Shown: positions 32,090 to 43,253 of the stretch, in pieces | Numbering within the stretch: the stretch's first letter is position 1 | Layout: every line of letters starts with the position of its first letter | Assembly (NCBI RefSeq): GCF_021347895.1 | Contig: NC_067130.1 | Coordinates: 25,813,817 to 25,877,816, forward strand | Source of the DNA: Acanthochromis polyacanthus | Taxonomy: Eukaryota; Chordata; Actinopteri; Pomacentridae | Direction of reading: 5' to 3' | Length of the DNA stretch: 64,000 nucleotides | Position numbers and translations under genes: made by a program | Notes under the pieces: generated by a model | Told to the model about the DNA's origin: nothing | What the model saw: the letters and a program-made list of their open reading frames with translations, nothing else | The model's database searches: none

Positions 32090-33081
32090 TAGCTTGGAAA
32101 ATCCAAACTGAATCTCCATGTAATCTCCTATCTCCATGTTAGGAGATACAAGAGAATCAGTTTGACATTGGGCGAATTGAATCGCGTTTTCCTCCCGGGA
32201 AAGTTTGGTACGACCAATCATAGCACAGGAGGCGGGAGTTAATGCTGCGTCATCTTCAGCGCCTGGATTACCCATAAAACACCTGTGCACCTCCCGTAAC
32301 CAAACACAAACATTCAAGATGGCGACCGCAACACATCGATCTTTTACCACCGCTCTTTCTTCTGTTTTGAATGAGCTGGATTTGACCCGACGCAAATCCT
32401 GCATGTCACACCACCCAGCAAGCCTACATATTGTTTATGCAAGTGTTCAACTTCAGCTACCTTGGTAATGCTTCACCTCGAAGATGATGCCAGAGGAGGA
32501 GGAGGGGGGCCAAAGCGAATGTTTTTGTGGTCTCTTGGCTTTTTGGATGGCGTTAGTTGTTGCCTCTTTTCACTTGACGTTTCCGACGATGAGGAGGCAG
32601 TGGATGGCTCGTTACTTTCGGCTTCTTGCCATTGTTTTTACAGACGAAAATCCCGTTCCAAACGTGTGAGTAAATTTAAGCAACTTTTACACATACGCAC
32701 CGACTTGGTTTGGCTCCGATTTAAAGTTATTCCTAACACCGCTAATCGTTCGGAAGGAGTCTTTTGTTGCATAGCCTTTTCAAAAATAAGTGTTGTACTT
32801 CAGAGTACCACATGTATTCGCAGATTTTTGTGACAAAAACGGCAGTAATCATTCACCGCGACGCTTTCTCGGCTGCATACCATTGTTGTTTGGACTACAT
32901 GGACTTCAAGGTCGATTTGTTTGTGCGTCACATCCGTGTTACGCTGATTGGTTCTTTCTCGTTCAAGCTGCATTCGTTAGCCCCTCCTTTTTGAAATCGT
33001 CTCCTATCATCACAGTGCCAGACTGCCTTTATTTGTATTTATATTAATACATAAATAAAGTCAGTCTGGATTTTCCAGGCA
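32090..33081 (+). mobile_element. Unclassified DNA element with 10-bp target duplication
   Basis: ACAAATCCAC occurs at 32080-32089 and again at 33082-33091. Between them, the ends TAGCTTGGAAAATCCAAACTG and CAGTCTGGATTTTCCAGGCA are inverted copies over about 20 bp. The interior is GC- and CpG-richer than the flanks and carries TATGGC-type promoter-like sequence. A short frame, 32319-32468, begins AAGATGGCGACCGCAACA and encodes MATATHRSFTTALSSVLNEL plus an unrelated tail. This may be a leftover first exon. A 9-10-bp duplication suits MuDR-like or hAT-like transposition but I cannot decide. There is no transposase. Confidence 0.65.
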
Positions 33082-33254
33082 ACAAATCCACCACTGTGAA
33101 CATATAGGAAATGATACAAGGAACAACCGATGACATTGTGGGGGTGTTTCTGAGTCTCATCAATTCCCGCATCAGATTCACAGACAAACACACACCGATC
33201 ATCACATAATTCTGTCGTTCCTTGGCGGAGTAATAATGCCGATGCAGCCAGGGA

Positions 33255-33500
33255 CGTAGCAAGGAGGGGGGAAAGTACCAGGAGAGGGAACCACTAACAT
33301 TCAGGAGGGTCAGAAGAAGTAGTGATCGAAGGACCTGAACTGGAAAGAGGCTGATCAGGGAGGAGAGACACCGGGAAGGAGCAGAGAAAGAGAGGAGAGG
33401 GAGAGAAGAAAGAAGAAGAGAAGCAAGGAGAAGAGAAGGAGAGAGGGAGGGTGAAAGACAGAACCAGAGAGAGAGCAGGAAAAGACAGCAGGAAGAGGCG
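33255..33500. repeat. Polypurine (GA-rich) low-complexity tract
   Basis: Long GGAGAGAGAAAG-type sequence on the plus strand. The leucine/serine-rich open frame on the opposite strand (33044-33610) arises from this composition and is not a gene. Confidence 0.8.
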
Positions 33501-36416
33501 TCAGGCCAGGCCATGACAGGAGGCTGGGGTGGATGGATGAGTCTACAGAACACTGGAGTTTGACATGGGAGGACGCTGTTGATTTTTAATAAGTTGTACC
33601 CTGAATGCAAATATTTTTTGATGTTGCAGACAAATGATCTTGTCCTGCTGATAGAGATGTGAGATCACATCTCATGATATTTGCCATACGTGCAAGACAT
33701 CAAGGTTGAAGGAGCTACTAATTTCCACAAGACTAAACCTTATAGGCAAGCTTAATAGCAGTGGTTGGGATTTAACTGACAAATGACGTTGTAGACTTTT
33801 CTTCCCTTTGGACAGGTGAGCTGTTGCACAGAATCACAGTTAATCAGTTAAATTAGATAGTAGAGATCAACAGACTGAAGCCTGAGCGTTGTTGGGATTT
33901 TATTTTACCATAACAGTGTGACATGTTTACTGAAGTGCAAATATTTTTTTTTCTGTCATATCAAGTTTTTTAATACATATTTTTGGCTTTCACAGTCTGA
34001 CAGCAGGATATTTGCAATAACTGCCTATTTACTGTGGCAATAAAAGGGTTCCTGTAATTATAGAACCTGACAAAGCTAAGCAAATCATAACACCAACTGT
34101 GATGCTTGTTGACTCTGTGCACCTTGATGTGAAGGAATACAGTTCAGATACTGTCAGTGTTACTGGGTCTGACCTCTTAAAATTGCCAGTGTGATATGAA
34201 GTTCAATGCTTATGTGCTGTCAAATTTATGGACAGGAGTACATGTCGGAAAGGGGTTTAAGTGTATGTTGATAGTATTTTTTTGTATTGTCTAACAAAAT
34301 TTGTTGAATTGTTATTTTTCCACACTGGTGTATTAGTACTTTTTGAGATATTCCGACAATAGATGCTATTTTTAACCATATAAGCTCTACTGCATTAATC
34401 ACATAACCTACATTTTCTTGTTATTTCTGTGCAAATGTATGCACACATAAAAACATGGTGATGCATTGAAACATAGATTCATTACAGTCCTTTTGTTGCA
34501 CTCCTCTGTCATGTTTTTCCAGCCTAGCAGCTCATGAAAACCACCTCCTGCCTCATCTTTCACTTGGCTGGCCATAAATGTTTGTTTGATGGCCTATTTG
34601 TATTCTACAAATACAAATTTTACAGTTGCATGGTCTGTGATTTACACTGACAGTGGTCCAATATAAAAGCATTCACCTTTCTTTCACACTGTGTGACTTT
34701 TTGTACATGAAATAAATTGAGCTCTGGCTTCTTTCTGTACGGGACTGTTCACCTCAGCTATATACAACTGACACCATTTCTTTGTAAGCCTGGAGGACTG
34801 GCTTTAATTTACATTGCTAACTTTTCTTTAAAGAACCCGAGTGCTTCTTCTACCAAAGTTGCATAGTTCAAATCTTACAACACTGATCACTTTAGTTCCC
34901 TCAGCGGGTGGCCACACTCCTATTCGACATCGAGGTGCTGTGGTTCTGTTTTATCCAGTGATTAGCTCAAGATCACAAAAACTACAAAACATACCCAGCT
35001 CTTACAGCACCAAAGCGATACAGCAGCTCAGCAAGCAGACATGTTTGGAGACAGATGGAGTCGGAGAGCGTGTCGGGACTGTTTGAGATGAGCTTCACAT
35101 CTGCCGCTCGCAAGGAATCGGGCCACAGGCGGTGGGGGGATTACACGGTGGAAAAGAGGGAGCCAGTAAGAATCTGACTTCAACTTTAACCTCACTGACC
35201 CAAAGGTGGAAGAGAGTCAAGCGACAGTGCAGAAAAGCCATAGAGACAGGTCGAGTTGTGAAATAAATGAATGCAACCATGCAAAAAAGGTGAGATTAAA
35301 TTTGTGCTGGCTGACCTGGATGCAGACGGAGGCTTGAGCTGTTCCTCTCGAGATTGTACTGAGGTAATTGAATTAATAAAACACACACTCAACCATTGTA
35401 AATGACATATTTTTCAAACACATCTGCCATAATTACATTTAACTAAGACGATGCACTTGATTAGCGGGAAAGTGCAGGGTTCTGCAAAGCCAGCCAGAAA
35501 ACATAAATGTGTGCAAGGGAATTTGAGGACATGAAGAATCAAAAAGAATCAGATTTTAAGGGATTTTTGTCTCGTATCATAGACACAAAAGGATATTATC
35601 CATGCAAAATCATAGATTTTTTTCCTCAAATGAGATAAGATCTAAAATAAATGAAGACACAGATCACACAAACAACAAAAAACACATTGAAAACCATTAT
35701 TATTATTATTATTATTATTATCAATATATGATAAGTCAGTTAAGGAGTAACAAGAAACAAGCAGTCATGTTGTTTCAGTCTACAGCAAAGGAACATTTGA
35801 CATATATAAAGCCTCACTGAGTTAAAGGGGGTTTATATTTGGGGCACTTGTGATCAAAAATGAAAGACTGAATCTTTTCCCTGCAATAAAAAAAAAAGAA
35901 TGCTCTGAGAGTTTCAAGAATGTAACTCATTTCGCTTTGAATTTAAAATTGCCCCACATGCAGAGCTGTTTCCTCAAAGCTATTTAAGTTTAATAACTGA
36001 GATAGTTGACTTTGTGACCGTTCCAGTTGTTTGGAGAGCAAACAGGATGACCTTTAAACACATCTGGCAATCGCTACTGACAGCAGGTGAAGGCTGAGGT
36101 GAGATTACAAAAGATCATCAGCGCAAGTCGTCTTGAAGTTGGATATCACAGTAATACGATGAGCCGGAGTACGAGTGGTCAGGCTTGTCGTTGGAATTGT
36201 TCACAGTGTGCGTTTGACAGATGGGTGGTGACAGTGTTGCATGCAGCGGGAGAAAATAATGACACAAAAAACACAGTTGCATGAGATAAGACGGAGCAGT
36301 TTCAGGCCAAGTGTGGACAAGAGGAAAAGAGGGATCATGACACCAGGTTTGCACAGTCAGATATGAAAATCAAATCAAAATGACGAGTTACTGTGTTGGA
36401 TGACTGTGAAGCACAA
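33501..36416. other. Non-coding stretch without recognised features
   Basis: AT-rich, no coding motif. Only a short (TAT)n run at 35697-35721 stands out. Open frames are short and look random. Confidence 0.55.
35697..35721. repeat. (TAT)n microsatellite
   Basis: Eight uninterrupted trinucleotide units. Confidence 0.9.
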
Positions 36417-36707
36417 TCCATCCATCCATTATCTACACACCGCTTAATCCTCTGTAAGGTCACAGGGGGGTTGGAGTCTATCCCAGCCAGTCTATCACAG
36501 GGCTACACAGAGAGACAAACAAGCACACTCACATTCAGACCTATGGACCATTTAGAATCACCAATTAACCTGAGCATGTTTTTGGACTGTGGGAGGAAGC
36601 TGGAGAACCTGGTGAAACCCACATGTGCACAGGGAGAACACACAAACTCCATGCAGAAAGATCCCAGGCCCAGACTGGGAAGCGAACTGGGACCTTGTGC
36701 TTGCAAA
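36417..36707 (+). repeat. Teleost CCATCCATTATCTACACACCGC repeat
   Basis: Contains the characteristic order ATCCATCCATTATCTACAC, CGCTTAATCCTCTGTAAGG, GGAGTCTATCCCAGC, CACATTCAGACCTATGGACC, AGAGTCACCAATTAACCTG-like text, TTGGACTGTGGGAGGAAGC, and GGGAGAACACACAAACTCC ending in GCGAACTGGGACC. I recognise this as one of the most abundant interspersed repeats of fish genomes. A truncated copy is at 45027-45090 and a highly diverged one at about 56503-56800. Confidence 0.75.
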
Positions 36708-38454
36708 ACTTGCAAAACTTTTGGCCATTCAGCTAAATTTGATTATTCTGACACACTTTTCTCTCACTTTTGCATTTCTGTAGTTTAAATTTTACTTAAT
36801 AACATGGGTTTTTTTCCCCTCCAATTTCTGCTTAATTTAGTCGTCTTCATTTACACCTGTTGGGCAAGAAGATCTGCTCTCAATCTTTTAAACATGATTT
36901 ATTTTCCATGTAATCACATTTATCTTAATTAGATGCATACGCTTAACCATGTCAAGTAGCACGCTTGACTAAATAATTTCAGAAATATCTGAAAACAAAT
37001 TAGAATTCATTACATATTTCATCTACAAATGTTCTTTTTATACATTCAAATGAAGTCAAAGCTATTAGATTTGCTTTACTGAAGCTTTTTTCCCCAGCAA
37101 CCAAAAATCCTCTAGATATTTTTCCTCCATCTGCATGTATGAAGTTTGGGGGGAAAAAAAGACGATTCAGCCTGTGTGTGTTTTTGAGACTCAGCTCCAT
37201 TAAGCTTTTAAACAGATCTTCTCAATGCAGTTCTCTCTCTGGACTAATACATAGCAAACAGAGTGAGGGTCACCTCTGTATATCACACCAGTGGCAGAAA
37301 TAAGAATAAAAACAAACAAGCAGAACTGACAGCCGGGGTGCCGGACAGGAAGCAAAGAGCCACAAACACCTATCTAGCTCCCTATCTGTACAACTTAACC
37401 CTTGGACATACGCCCCTCATTACTGGATTTTAAAGATTCTACTGGTTCATTAATGGCTGCATTAATAAGTAGTCTGGAAGGTCAAGCATTTGATGCACTT
37501 CATCTAAGAATGGACCTGTGATTTACTTAGACAGTAAGTCCCAGGCTTTTTTGTTCCGAGTGGCTCATATGGATTGGATCGCTGCCAAAAGAGCAAGCTC
37601 AGGACAACAAGCTACACTGTGACCCCTCACCCCCCAGCCTCCGGATCACAGTCCCCTAATTGGCTGGTTTTCTCTTTCAGACTGCATTACCCATTCCAAT
37701 TACAGCCAATGTTTGCATGCTGTTGGGCGCACTGCAGACAAACCAAGCAAAATGAGAGAAATCCGACACCAGAGCAAAGATACACTCAAGAACTCAAAGG
37801 ACAAAGGAAAACACGGGTACGTTTTGCTTCAAGGCATTTGTGACAAAGTGGCATAAAGTTTTTATGCCACTGTATATCTCTGCTGTTTGAACAGGGAAAT
37901 ATAGCATCGACGTCATCACAGATTACCGATGACTTTCCAAATGTATGTTGCATACACAAAATCTTATTTTGGTGGATTTTCAAGAACCAAAGCACATAGT
38001 TCCATCTTGAATGTAGGTAGAGTTGGTGGTTCAGGTGACCAGCAATGTCCAATCACACACAGCAAAACCATTAAAACATCTCAGTGTTTCATATTCATGT
38101 CAATGGGTTGCAACACTCCAACCTCCTCCATATGTGCTAAACATGAGTTTTGAGATCAAATGTTCACATTTGTATTAAAAACATCCTCTTGTTTTACCTT
38201 GTAAACATGCCCATATTATGTTTTTTCTAGCACTGGGACGTATTAATTTTGATTAATTAATTACAGGAAAAATAGCTCGTTAGAATAAATAACGAAATTA
38301 ATTGCACTTTTCTCAGTTCCCGAGTTTCTGTCCCACCAGTAACACTGATGCACACTTCAGCCCAGAAAGTGATGGTAATGAACCTAAAGTGCATTTGCAA
38401 CCATGAAGAAGATACACAGGAAGTACTGTCAACACAGAAGAAAGTTTGGTAAGA

Positions 38455-40294
38455 CGTGATGGAAGATGAGGTCCCACTGAGCTTGTTGGGAGGAAAATTT
38501 TTGATGGCCGCTTGGATAAAACCGTGGTTTTATGCACACTGTGTAACAAGGAGTTTTCCTACCACCACAGCAATTCAAGCCTATGATAACAGCAGAGGTA
38601 ATGTTAGCTGTGACAGTTCTGGTACAATCAAACAGTGTAGCCAGTCCACGATTGACCAGATGACAGGGTTCAGATCCAAAATAAGTAAGGCTACATCTGA
38701 AAAATTGACAAACTCTCTGGCAAAATGGATTGCAGTAGACTGTAGACCACTTTCGGTCGCGCAGGATAAGGGACTGGAAAAGGTGCTACAAATAGCTTAC
38801 AGCTTACAAACTAACATGCAGAAAGACAGATTCAAATATATTTAAGCAGCTTTATGACACTGAAAAACAGAATAAAGTGGACTTATTGAAAAAAGCTGAA
38901 TGTGTCGCTCTGACCAGGGATCACTGAAGTTCGGTCAGTAATTCTAATTACGTCGGTGTAACTGAACGCACCATTATCGTCACGGACCGGGAATGGTGTC
39001 TTCAGTCTTTCGTCTAACAGTACAAAAGAAAAACACCAGGCACTATGCTGTAAACTGTGCAGAGCAGTTTCTTTCTGTGGCAGAGGCCTGGGGAATTAAA
39101 CAAAGGATCACCACAACTGGAACAGACTACACCCGAACCATGATGGCTGCAGCAAGACAGCTGCCATTCCAGCACATGCCCTGTGTTGCTCACATTTTGC
39201 AGAGAACCATTACTATTTGCCTTGACAACTGTGGGTTTAGTGATGTGTTGGCAAAGTGTCACAAGATAGTGGGTCACTTTAAGCATAGCCCAGCCAATAC
39301 AGAAGAACAAACAGTAAACAGCACTTGGACAAGAAAAAGAGCCACTGACACAAGATGTGACCACAAGGTGGAATTCAACGCTGGATATGATCTCTCATCT
39401 TCTAAAGAACCAAAAGGCTGTGAAAGCTACTCTTGGCAGACAGAAGCACAAACTGGCTATGTTGACTACAGCAGATTGGACAAAACTGGAAAAGCTAGTG
39501 ACTGTCCTTGAACCATGCAGGTAAACTGAACTATATTATTTACGGGATTTATTGCTAGTGATCATACCTTTGAAAAACTTTTTAAATTGACTGTTAATTA
39601 GTAAAATAATTAAAAATCACTTTTAAAAATGATTTGCTGCAGATATGTGACTGAGCTCCTTGGAGGTAAGACCCATGTCCCGTGTTCTGTGGTGTTACCG
39701 ACTCTCCACCACTTGAACAGCACCATGAAGGTCACGGAGGAAGACTCATCCTACATAGTGAGATTTAAGACTGCTTTCATGAAGGACCTATCTGAACGCC
39801 AAGCTGCACTCAACCATCAGTGGCTCAAGTTGGCTACAACCCTTGACCCATGCTTTAAGGATTTAAAGTATCTACCAAGAGGAGAGCGAGAAGGGGTATG
39901 GACCAGCCTTGATGCACTGCTGCAAGAAGAATCCAGCAGAGCTACTCCAGAATCCACAGAGGAGTCACGAAAGAGGAGACGCCTCCTGCTGTTTTCTTCA
40001 GACTCTGATTCTGATGACGAAGTGGGACCTAACTGTGCTTTGAGTCTCTCCGGAGCTGACCCCACAATCAGCGAGACAGACTGCCCACTGCAGTGGTGGT
40101 CAGCTCATGCAGGAGCTCATCCACAGCTGTTTGTCCTAGCTCAAAAGTATCTGGCAAGTCCTGCCATTTCTGTCCCCTGTGAGAGTGTTTTCACACTTGC
40201 AGGAAACATAACTCGAAAGAAAAGGGCAGCCTTGAGCTCTGTAAACGTAAACAAGCTGATTTGTCTCAGTAACTGGCTTAAAGAGAAGAAATAG
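38455..40294 (+). pseudogene. hAT (ZBED-like) transposase pseudogene
   Basis: Pieces of a BED-finger hAT transposase in order. At 38490-38580, in another frame from the following piece, GKIFDGRLDKTVVLCTLC with NKEFSYHHSNSSL gives the BED zinc finger. At 38640-38790 come STIDQMTGFRSKISKATS, KWIAVDCRPLSVAQDKGL. At 39000-39310 the RNase H-like core appears: LTVQKKNTRHYAVNCAEQF, TGTDYTRTMMAAARQLPF, MPCVAHILQRTI. After 39643 come VTELLGG, LKLATTLDPCFKDLKYL, and the C-terminal dimerisation region with PLQWWSAHA, KYLASPAISVPCESVFTLAG and LSNWLKEKK to the stop at 40294. Stops and frameshifts near 38582, 38845, 38930 and 39300 break the gene. The Glu in CESVF is kept. A GT-AG intron is retained. Confidence 0.88.
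39521..39642 (+). other. Intron of the hAT transposase pseudogene
   Basis: The coding sequence reads GAACCATGCAG before a GTAAACTG donor, and resumes with ATATGTGACTGAG after TTTGCTGCAG. Joining the flanks gives the uninterrupted family peptide EPCRYVTELL, so the 122-bp gap is a spliceosomal intron. Confidence 0.8.
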
Positions 40295-41129
40295 CCTTAG
40301 ACGTATTGTGAGGCTAATAGGTTTGCTGTTGTAAAGCATTCCAATGTTACTCAAACTGTTATGGCATATATTTCAGCTGTTTATATTTTTGTCATTTACC
40401 ATTTCCAATGGTAGAAACAGGCACTTTTTATTACGCTGTTGGTCTGTTTACTTTGTCAAAGATGTTTTGTTTCCCATTTTAACAGAAATTGCTTGAGTTT
40501 ACAAAAAGCCATACAATGTTGAATTACTGATAATTTCACTTTCAGCTTGCACTAGTCTTTAATGTAGTAGACAAATGAAAAAAACATGTAGATGACAAAC
40601 GTTATTGTTAATTTATGTGTCCCTCTGTCTGTTTTAAAATACGGAGGAAGATTAAACATGTTTTGATACCATTTCAGTGATTGTTATGTGATAAAATTTG
40701 AATTAAAAGTGAAGAAAGAACATATCAAAACTGAAAATACTCTTTTGTTGAACAAAATATATAATGTCTAACCAACATGAAAGAAATGTCTCAAGTTTAT
40801 TGCAAAAATGCATTGATTTCAATTGGGGTCATTTTTGACCCCACCCATGGAAGAGTGTAGGTATTGGTTGGCCATGCATCCAAGGGTTAATGATTATTTT
40901 CATTTCATGTTTGTTGTTGTTGTTATGTTGAATATTTTTGAATTTTATCTCAATGAGTAACTTTTATTTGTGTCACGGATCAGGGGCTGAACCCGAGCAG
41001 AGAACCACACGACCAAGGCAGAGACAGGTTACAAGCAGGTTTTATTGTGGGATGTAAGGGATTTGTGGAGTGGTTGGAGGTAGACCCGAGAGGGGTGCGT
41101 GAGGAGAGGTCCAGGGTTCCGGTCAGGGA

Positions 41130-41191
41130 GGTCAGGGAGGTCCGGGGGTCCGGCCAGGGAGGTCAGGGAGGTCCGGGGGTCCGGCCAGGGA
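41130..41191. repeat. 31-bp tandem duplication inside the solo LTR
   Basis: Two identical copies of a G-rich 31-mer (start GGTCAGGGAGGTCCGGGGGT) at 41130-41160 and 41161-41191, with partial copies on both sides. It generates arginine/glycine-rich open frames that are not genes. Confidence 0.9.
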
Positions 41192-41553
41192 GGGCCAGAG
41201 GTCCGGCCAGGGGTCACAAGGCAGGAGGGGTGCCAAGGCGTGGGACCAGAGAGGGTCGAGGTTCGGCGGACAGGGCAGGAGCGAGTCTGGGCAGCTGTGT
41301 CTTCTAGACCCAGAAGAGAGCAGAAACAATGTTAGCTTTGCCTTTTCCAAGACACAGAGAGAACCAGCGTGGCTCGAGAGAAACTGACTGTGTAGTCGAG
41401 TTTGACAATCTGGCAAGATGTGGGAGAAAGAGCCGGTCTTTTATTGTAGGTGTGTGTAATCAGATGACGAGCCACAGCTGCCTGGAGTCTGAGGAGGGAA
41501 GCAAATTACCAAGTGGAGGCAGCTGTGAGGCTGCACTCCACCTGGTGCAGAGC

Positions 41554-41680
41554 AGGAGAGAGAGGAGAGAGAGAGAGAAAGGAGGGAGAGAGAAAGAAAA
41601 GAGGAGAGAATGAAGGAAAGAGGGAGAAAGATGGAAAAAAGGGGATTTGGATGCCAGGTGGGACAGAGGGGGGTGAGGAG
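41554..41680. repeat. GA-rich low-complexity tract in the solo LTR
   Basis: AGGAGAGAGAGGAGAGAGAGAG-like polypurine run. Open frames over it on either strand are compositional. Confidence 0.8.
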
Positions 41681-42224
41681 GAGGCCCTGACAATTTGCCA
41701 TTATTTTATTGATTTTTAAAATGTGAATTGCTTTTCTGCACCCTGCTCTGTCTGTGACTCCCGGGCTTCCGTAGCTTCTCCCGGGCCTCCGTACTTCTCC
41801 CTATACCCCACACAGTAGCAGTTTACTTGCTGTGGGTAAGTTGTGGGATAACTTGCTGCTGTGATCTCATGTTGTTTTCTTTACAGATTTAGCATTTTAA
41901 GTTGTCGTCTTCAGTGAATATTGTTTACCATTGTGTATTATTTTGATGTCTAGTTGTATTGTGTTGTTTTAGCTGTTATTAGAGATTATATAAATGTTTT
42001 TGGTTATGCTCTTTTTGGCGCGAGTTGTCAGTGAAGGCAGCGCTCTGTGTGTACTCATGGAGCGCAGCTCGGGTGAACATTGTTCTTTGTTTGTATGTTT
42101 AGGAGCAGAGTGCAGGAAGAAAACTGAGCAGAAGATAGTTTACATGTGTTCATTTCTTCTGCAGAGAATAAAGGCTGAAGAAAAAAATTAATCTTCTTTG
42201 ATGTCCTGACCACACATCAACATG

Positions 42225-42627
42225 TCTGTTACACAAACAGTATTCTTGCTGATCCATCACGTCCTGTTCACAGAGTATGAGCTGTTGAATTCAGGCAGGA
42301 GGTACAGAATCCCACTGTGCAGGCTCAACTGTTTTAAAAACTCCTATCCCCGTCTCAGTCAAGCTCATTAATAAGTGACTAGGTGCAGGTACCAAAGGGA
42401 GGTAATTGGGGATGTGTGACTCATATGTATGGGGGAATGTGTTTATTTTAGTTTTGTTCTTGTATTATTTTAGCTAAACTTATTTATTATATGTCATGTA
42501 TTTATTATGTATTCGTAATAGTATGTGTTCTGTTTTACTGTGTTGCAGTGCAGCTTGAATTCTTGCCTTGTCTAAGACAAATTTCTTCCACGGGAGACAA
42601 TAAAGTAACCTTAAACTTAAACTTTTG
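42225..42627 (+). pseudogene. 3' end of a CR1/L2-like LINE
   Basis: At about 42268-42360 the plus strand reads FTEYELLNSGRRYRIPLC and FKNSYPRLSQAH, the C-terminal tail typical of fish LINEs with SGRRYR followed by N-x-F-x-NS. A 3' untranslated region follows and ends ACGGGAGACAATAAAGTAACC, the usual '...CAATAAAGT' ending of these elements. The copy is 5'-truncated and keeps only the last ~400 bp. It may belong to the same family as 26345-27900. Confidence 0.65.
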
Positions 42628-42877
42628 TGTTTTCTTTCTGCTACAAAGTATTATTAGCATTGCAGCAAGTTGTTGCACCACAGTCTCCATTCTGTTTACA
42701 TCTGTTTCACCATGAGATCACGAGGTGTTGCACTGCTCTTTGACTGTTCCGTCTGGCACAGTATTCCTAAAACATCCTGCAGTGTGTATTTTTAAAACCT
42801 TTTAGTATATGCATTTCTGAAATTGGAGAAGAATATCTATGAAGTTTCTCCTTATATGCAACCTGATTTCCCAACAA

Positions 42878-43253
42878 GTCCTCAAATTCATACGACCACA
42901 TCGGTCATATGTAACGTGCACCGGAATACGACCCATGAGAGCGTATTTAGGTTAGTGCCCCTACAGGGAAAAGGAACGCATTACGGGTTTTAATTCGAGA
43001 AACGGCTTTTCCCTCGCGAAACAGCTTTTTCCTCACTTTCCCAGCACGGGTTTAGGGTTATGGTTAGGGTTAGGGTGAGGGAAAGGGATAGGGATAGTGT
43101 TCAGATAAAAGTTTGTTCATGGTGACATTTCACCTGCGACACCGGAGTGTCGATATTTACTCAACCGCCAGAGGTCACATAGTCAAAACGTAACACTCGG
43201 TTGTAATACGGGCGTGTACAGACGACCTATGTGGTCGTTTTTGGTTTGAGGAC
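42878..43253. repeat. MITE-like element with telomere-like core
   Basis: The ends GTCCTCAAATTCATACGACC and CGTTTTTGGTTTGAGGAC are inverted relatives; the similarity runs on for about 50 bp with roughly a third of positions changed. The centre (about 43045-43100) has TTAGGG-type hexamers (GGGTTATGGTTAGGGTTAGG). CpG-rich. No coding capacity. Confidence 0.5.

Larger units (their letters stand above)
38229..40310 (+). mobile_element. hAT transposon, old autonomous copy
   Basis: The left end near TAGCACTGGGACGTATTAAT (38228-38247), followed by TAATTACAGGAAAAATAGCTCG, has the look of hAT termini in fish. A transposase pseudogene with one intron fills most of the element. I did not find a convincing right inverted repeat in the 600 bp after the gene, so the right limit is the gene end plus a few bases. 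Confidence 0.55.
37399..40886. mobile_element. Possible TTAA-flanked (piggyBac-like) element
   Basis: TTAACCCTTGGA at 37395-37406 is repeated as the exact inverse TCCAAGGGTTAA at 40879-40890. TTAA outside CCC is the target and end style of piggyBac elements. The interval contains a complete-length hAT pseudogene, so if the pair is real the hAT inserted later. Only 12 bp match clearly, and the two ends could instead come from two separate small elements. Confidence 0.3.
40971..41692 (-). repeat. Solo LTR (722 bp) of an LTR retroelement
   Basis: Begins TGTCACGGATC and ends GGCCCTGACA, so the ends are TGTCA...TGACA. Flanked by a perfect 5-bp duplication ATTTG (40966-40970 and 41693-41697). No internal retroviral-type genes are present, hence a solo LTR left by recombination between two LTRs. 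On the minus strand, ACAATAAAAGACC (about 41435) may be the promoter TATA region and CACAATAAAACC (about 41040) the polyadenylation signal, which gives the orientation. It contains a 31-bp tandem duplication and a GA-rich block. The family was likely gypsy-type; that is inference. Confidence 0.85.

Noticed and set aside
32319..32468. Short gene beginning MATATHRSFTTALSSVLNEL
   Set aside because: Only 49 codons, with an uncharacteristic tail and inside a non-autonomous element; kept as a remark, not as a CDS.
33044..33610. 188-codon minus-strand frame, leucine/serine-rich, looking like a membrane protein
   Set aside because: It is the complement of a GA-rich tract; hydrophobicity comes from composition and there is no domain or splice context.
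41047..41701. GC-rich Arg/Gly and Pro/Leu-rich open frames on both strands
   Set aside because: They fall inside the solo LTR, over its 31-bp tandem duplication and GA-rich block.
43045..43100. Interstitial telomere or chromosome fusion point (TTAGGG-like hexamers)
   Set aside because: Only a few degenerate units, placed between inverted arms of a small element.
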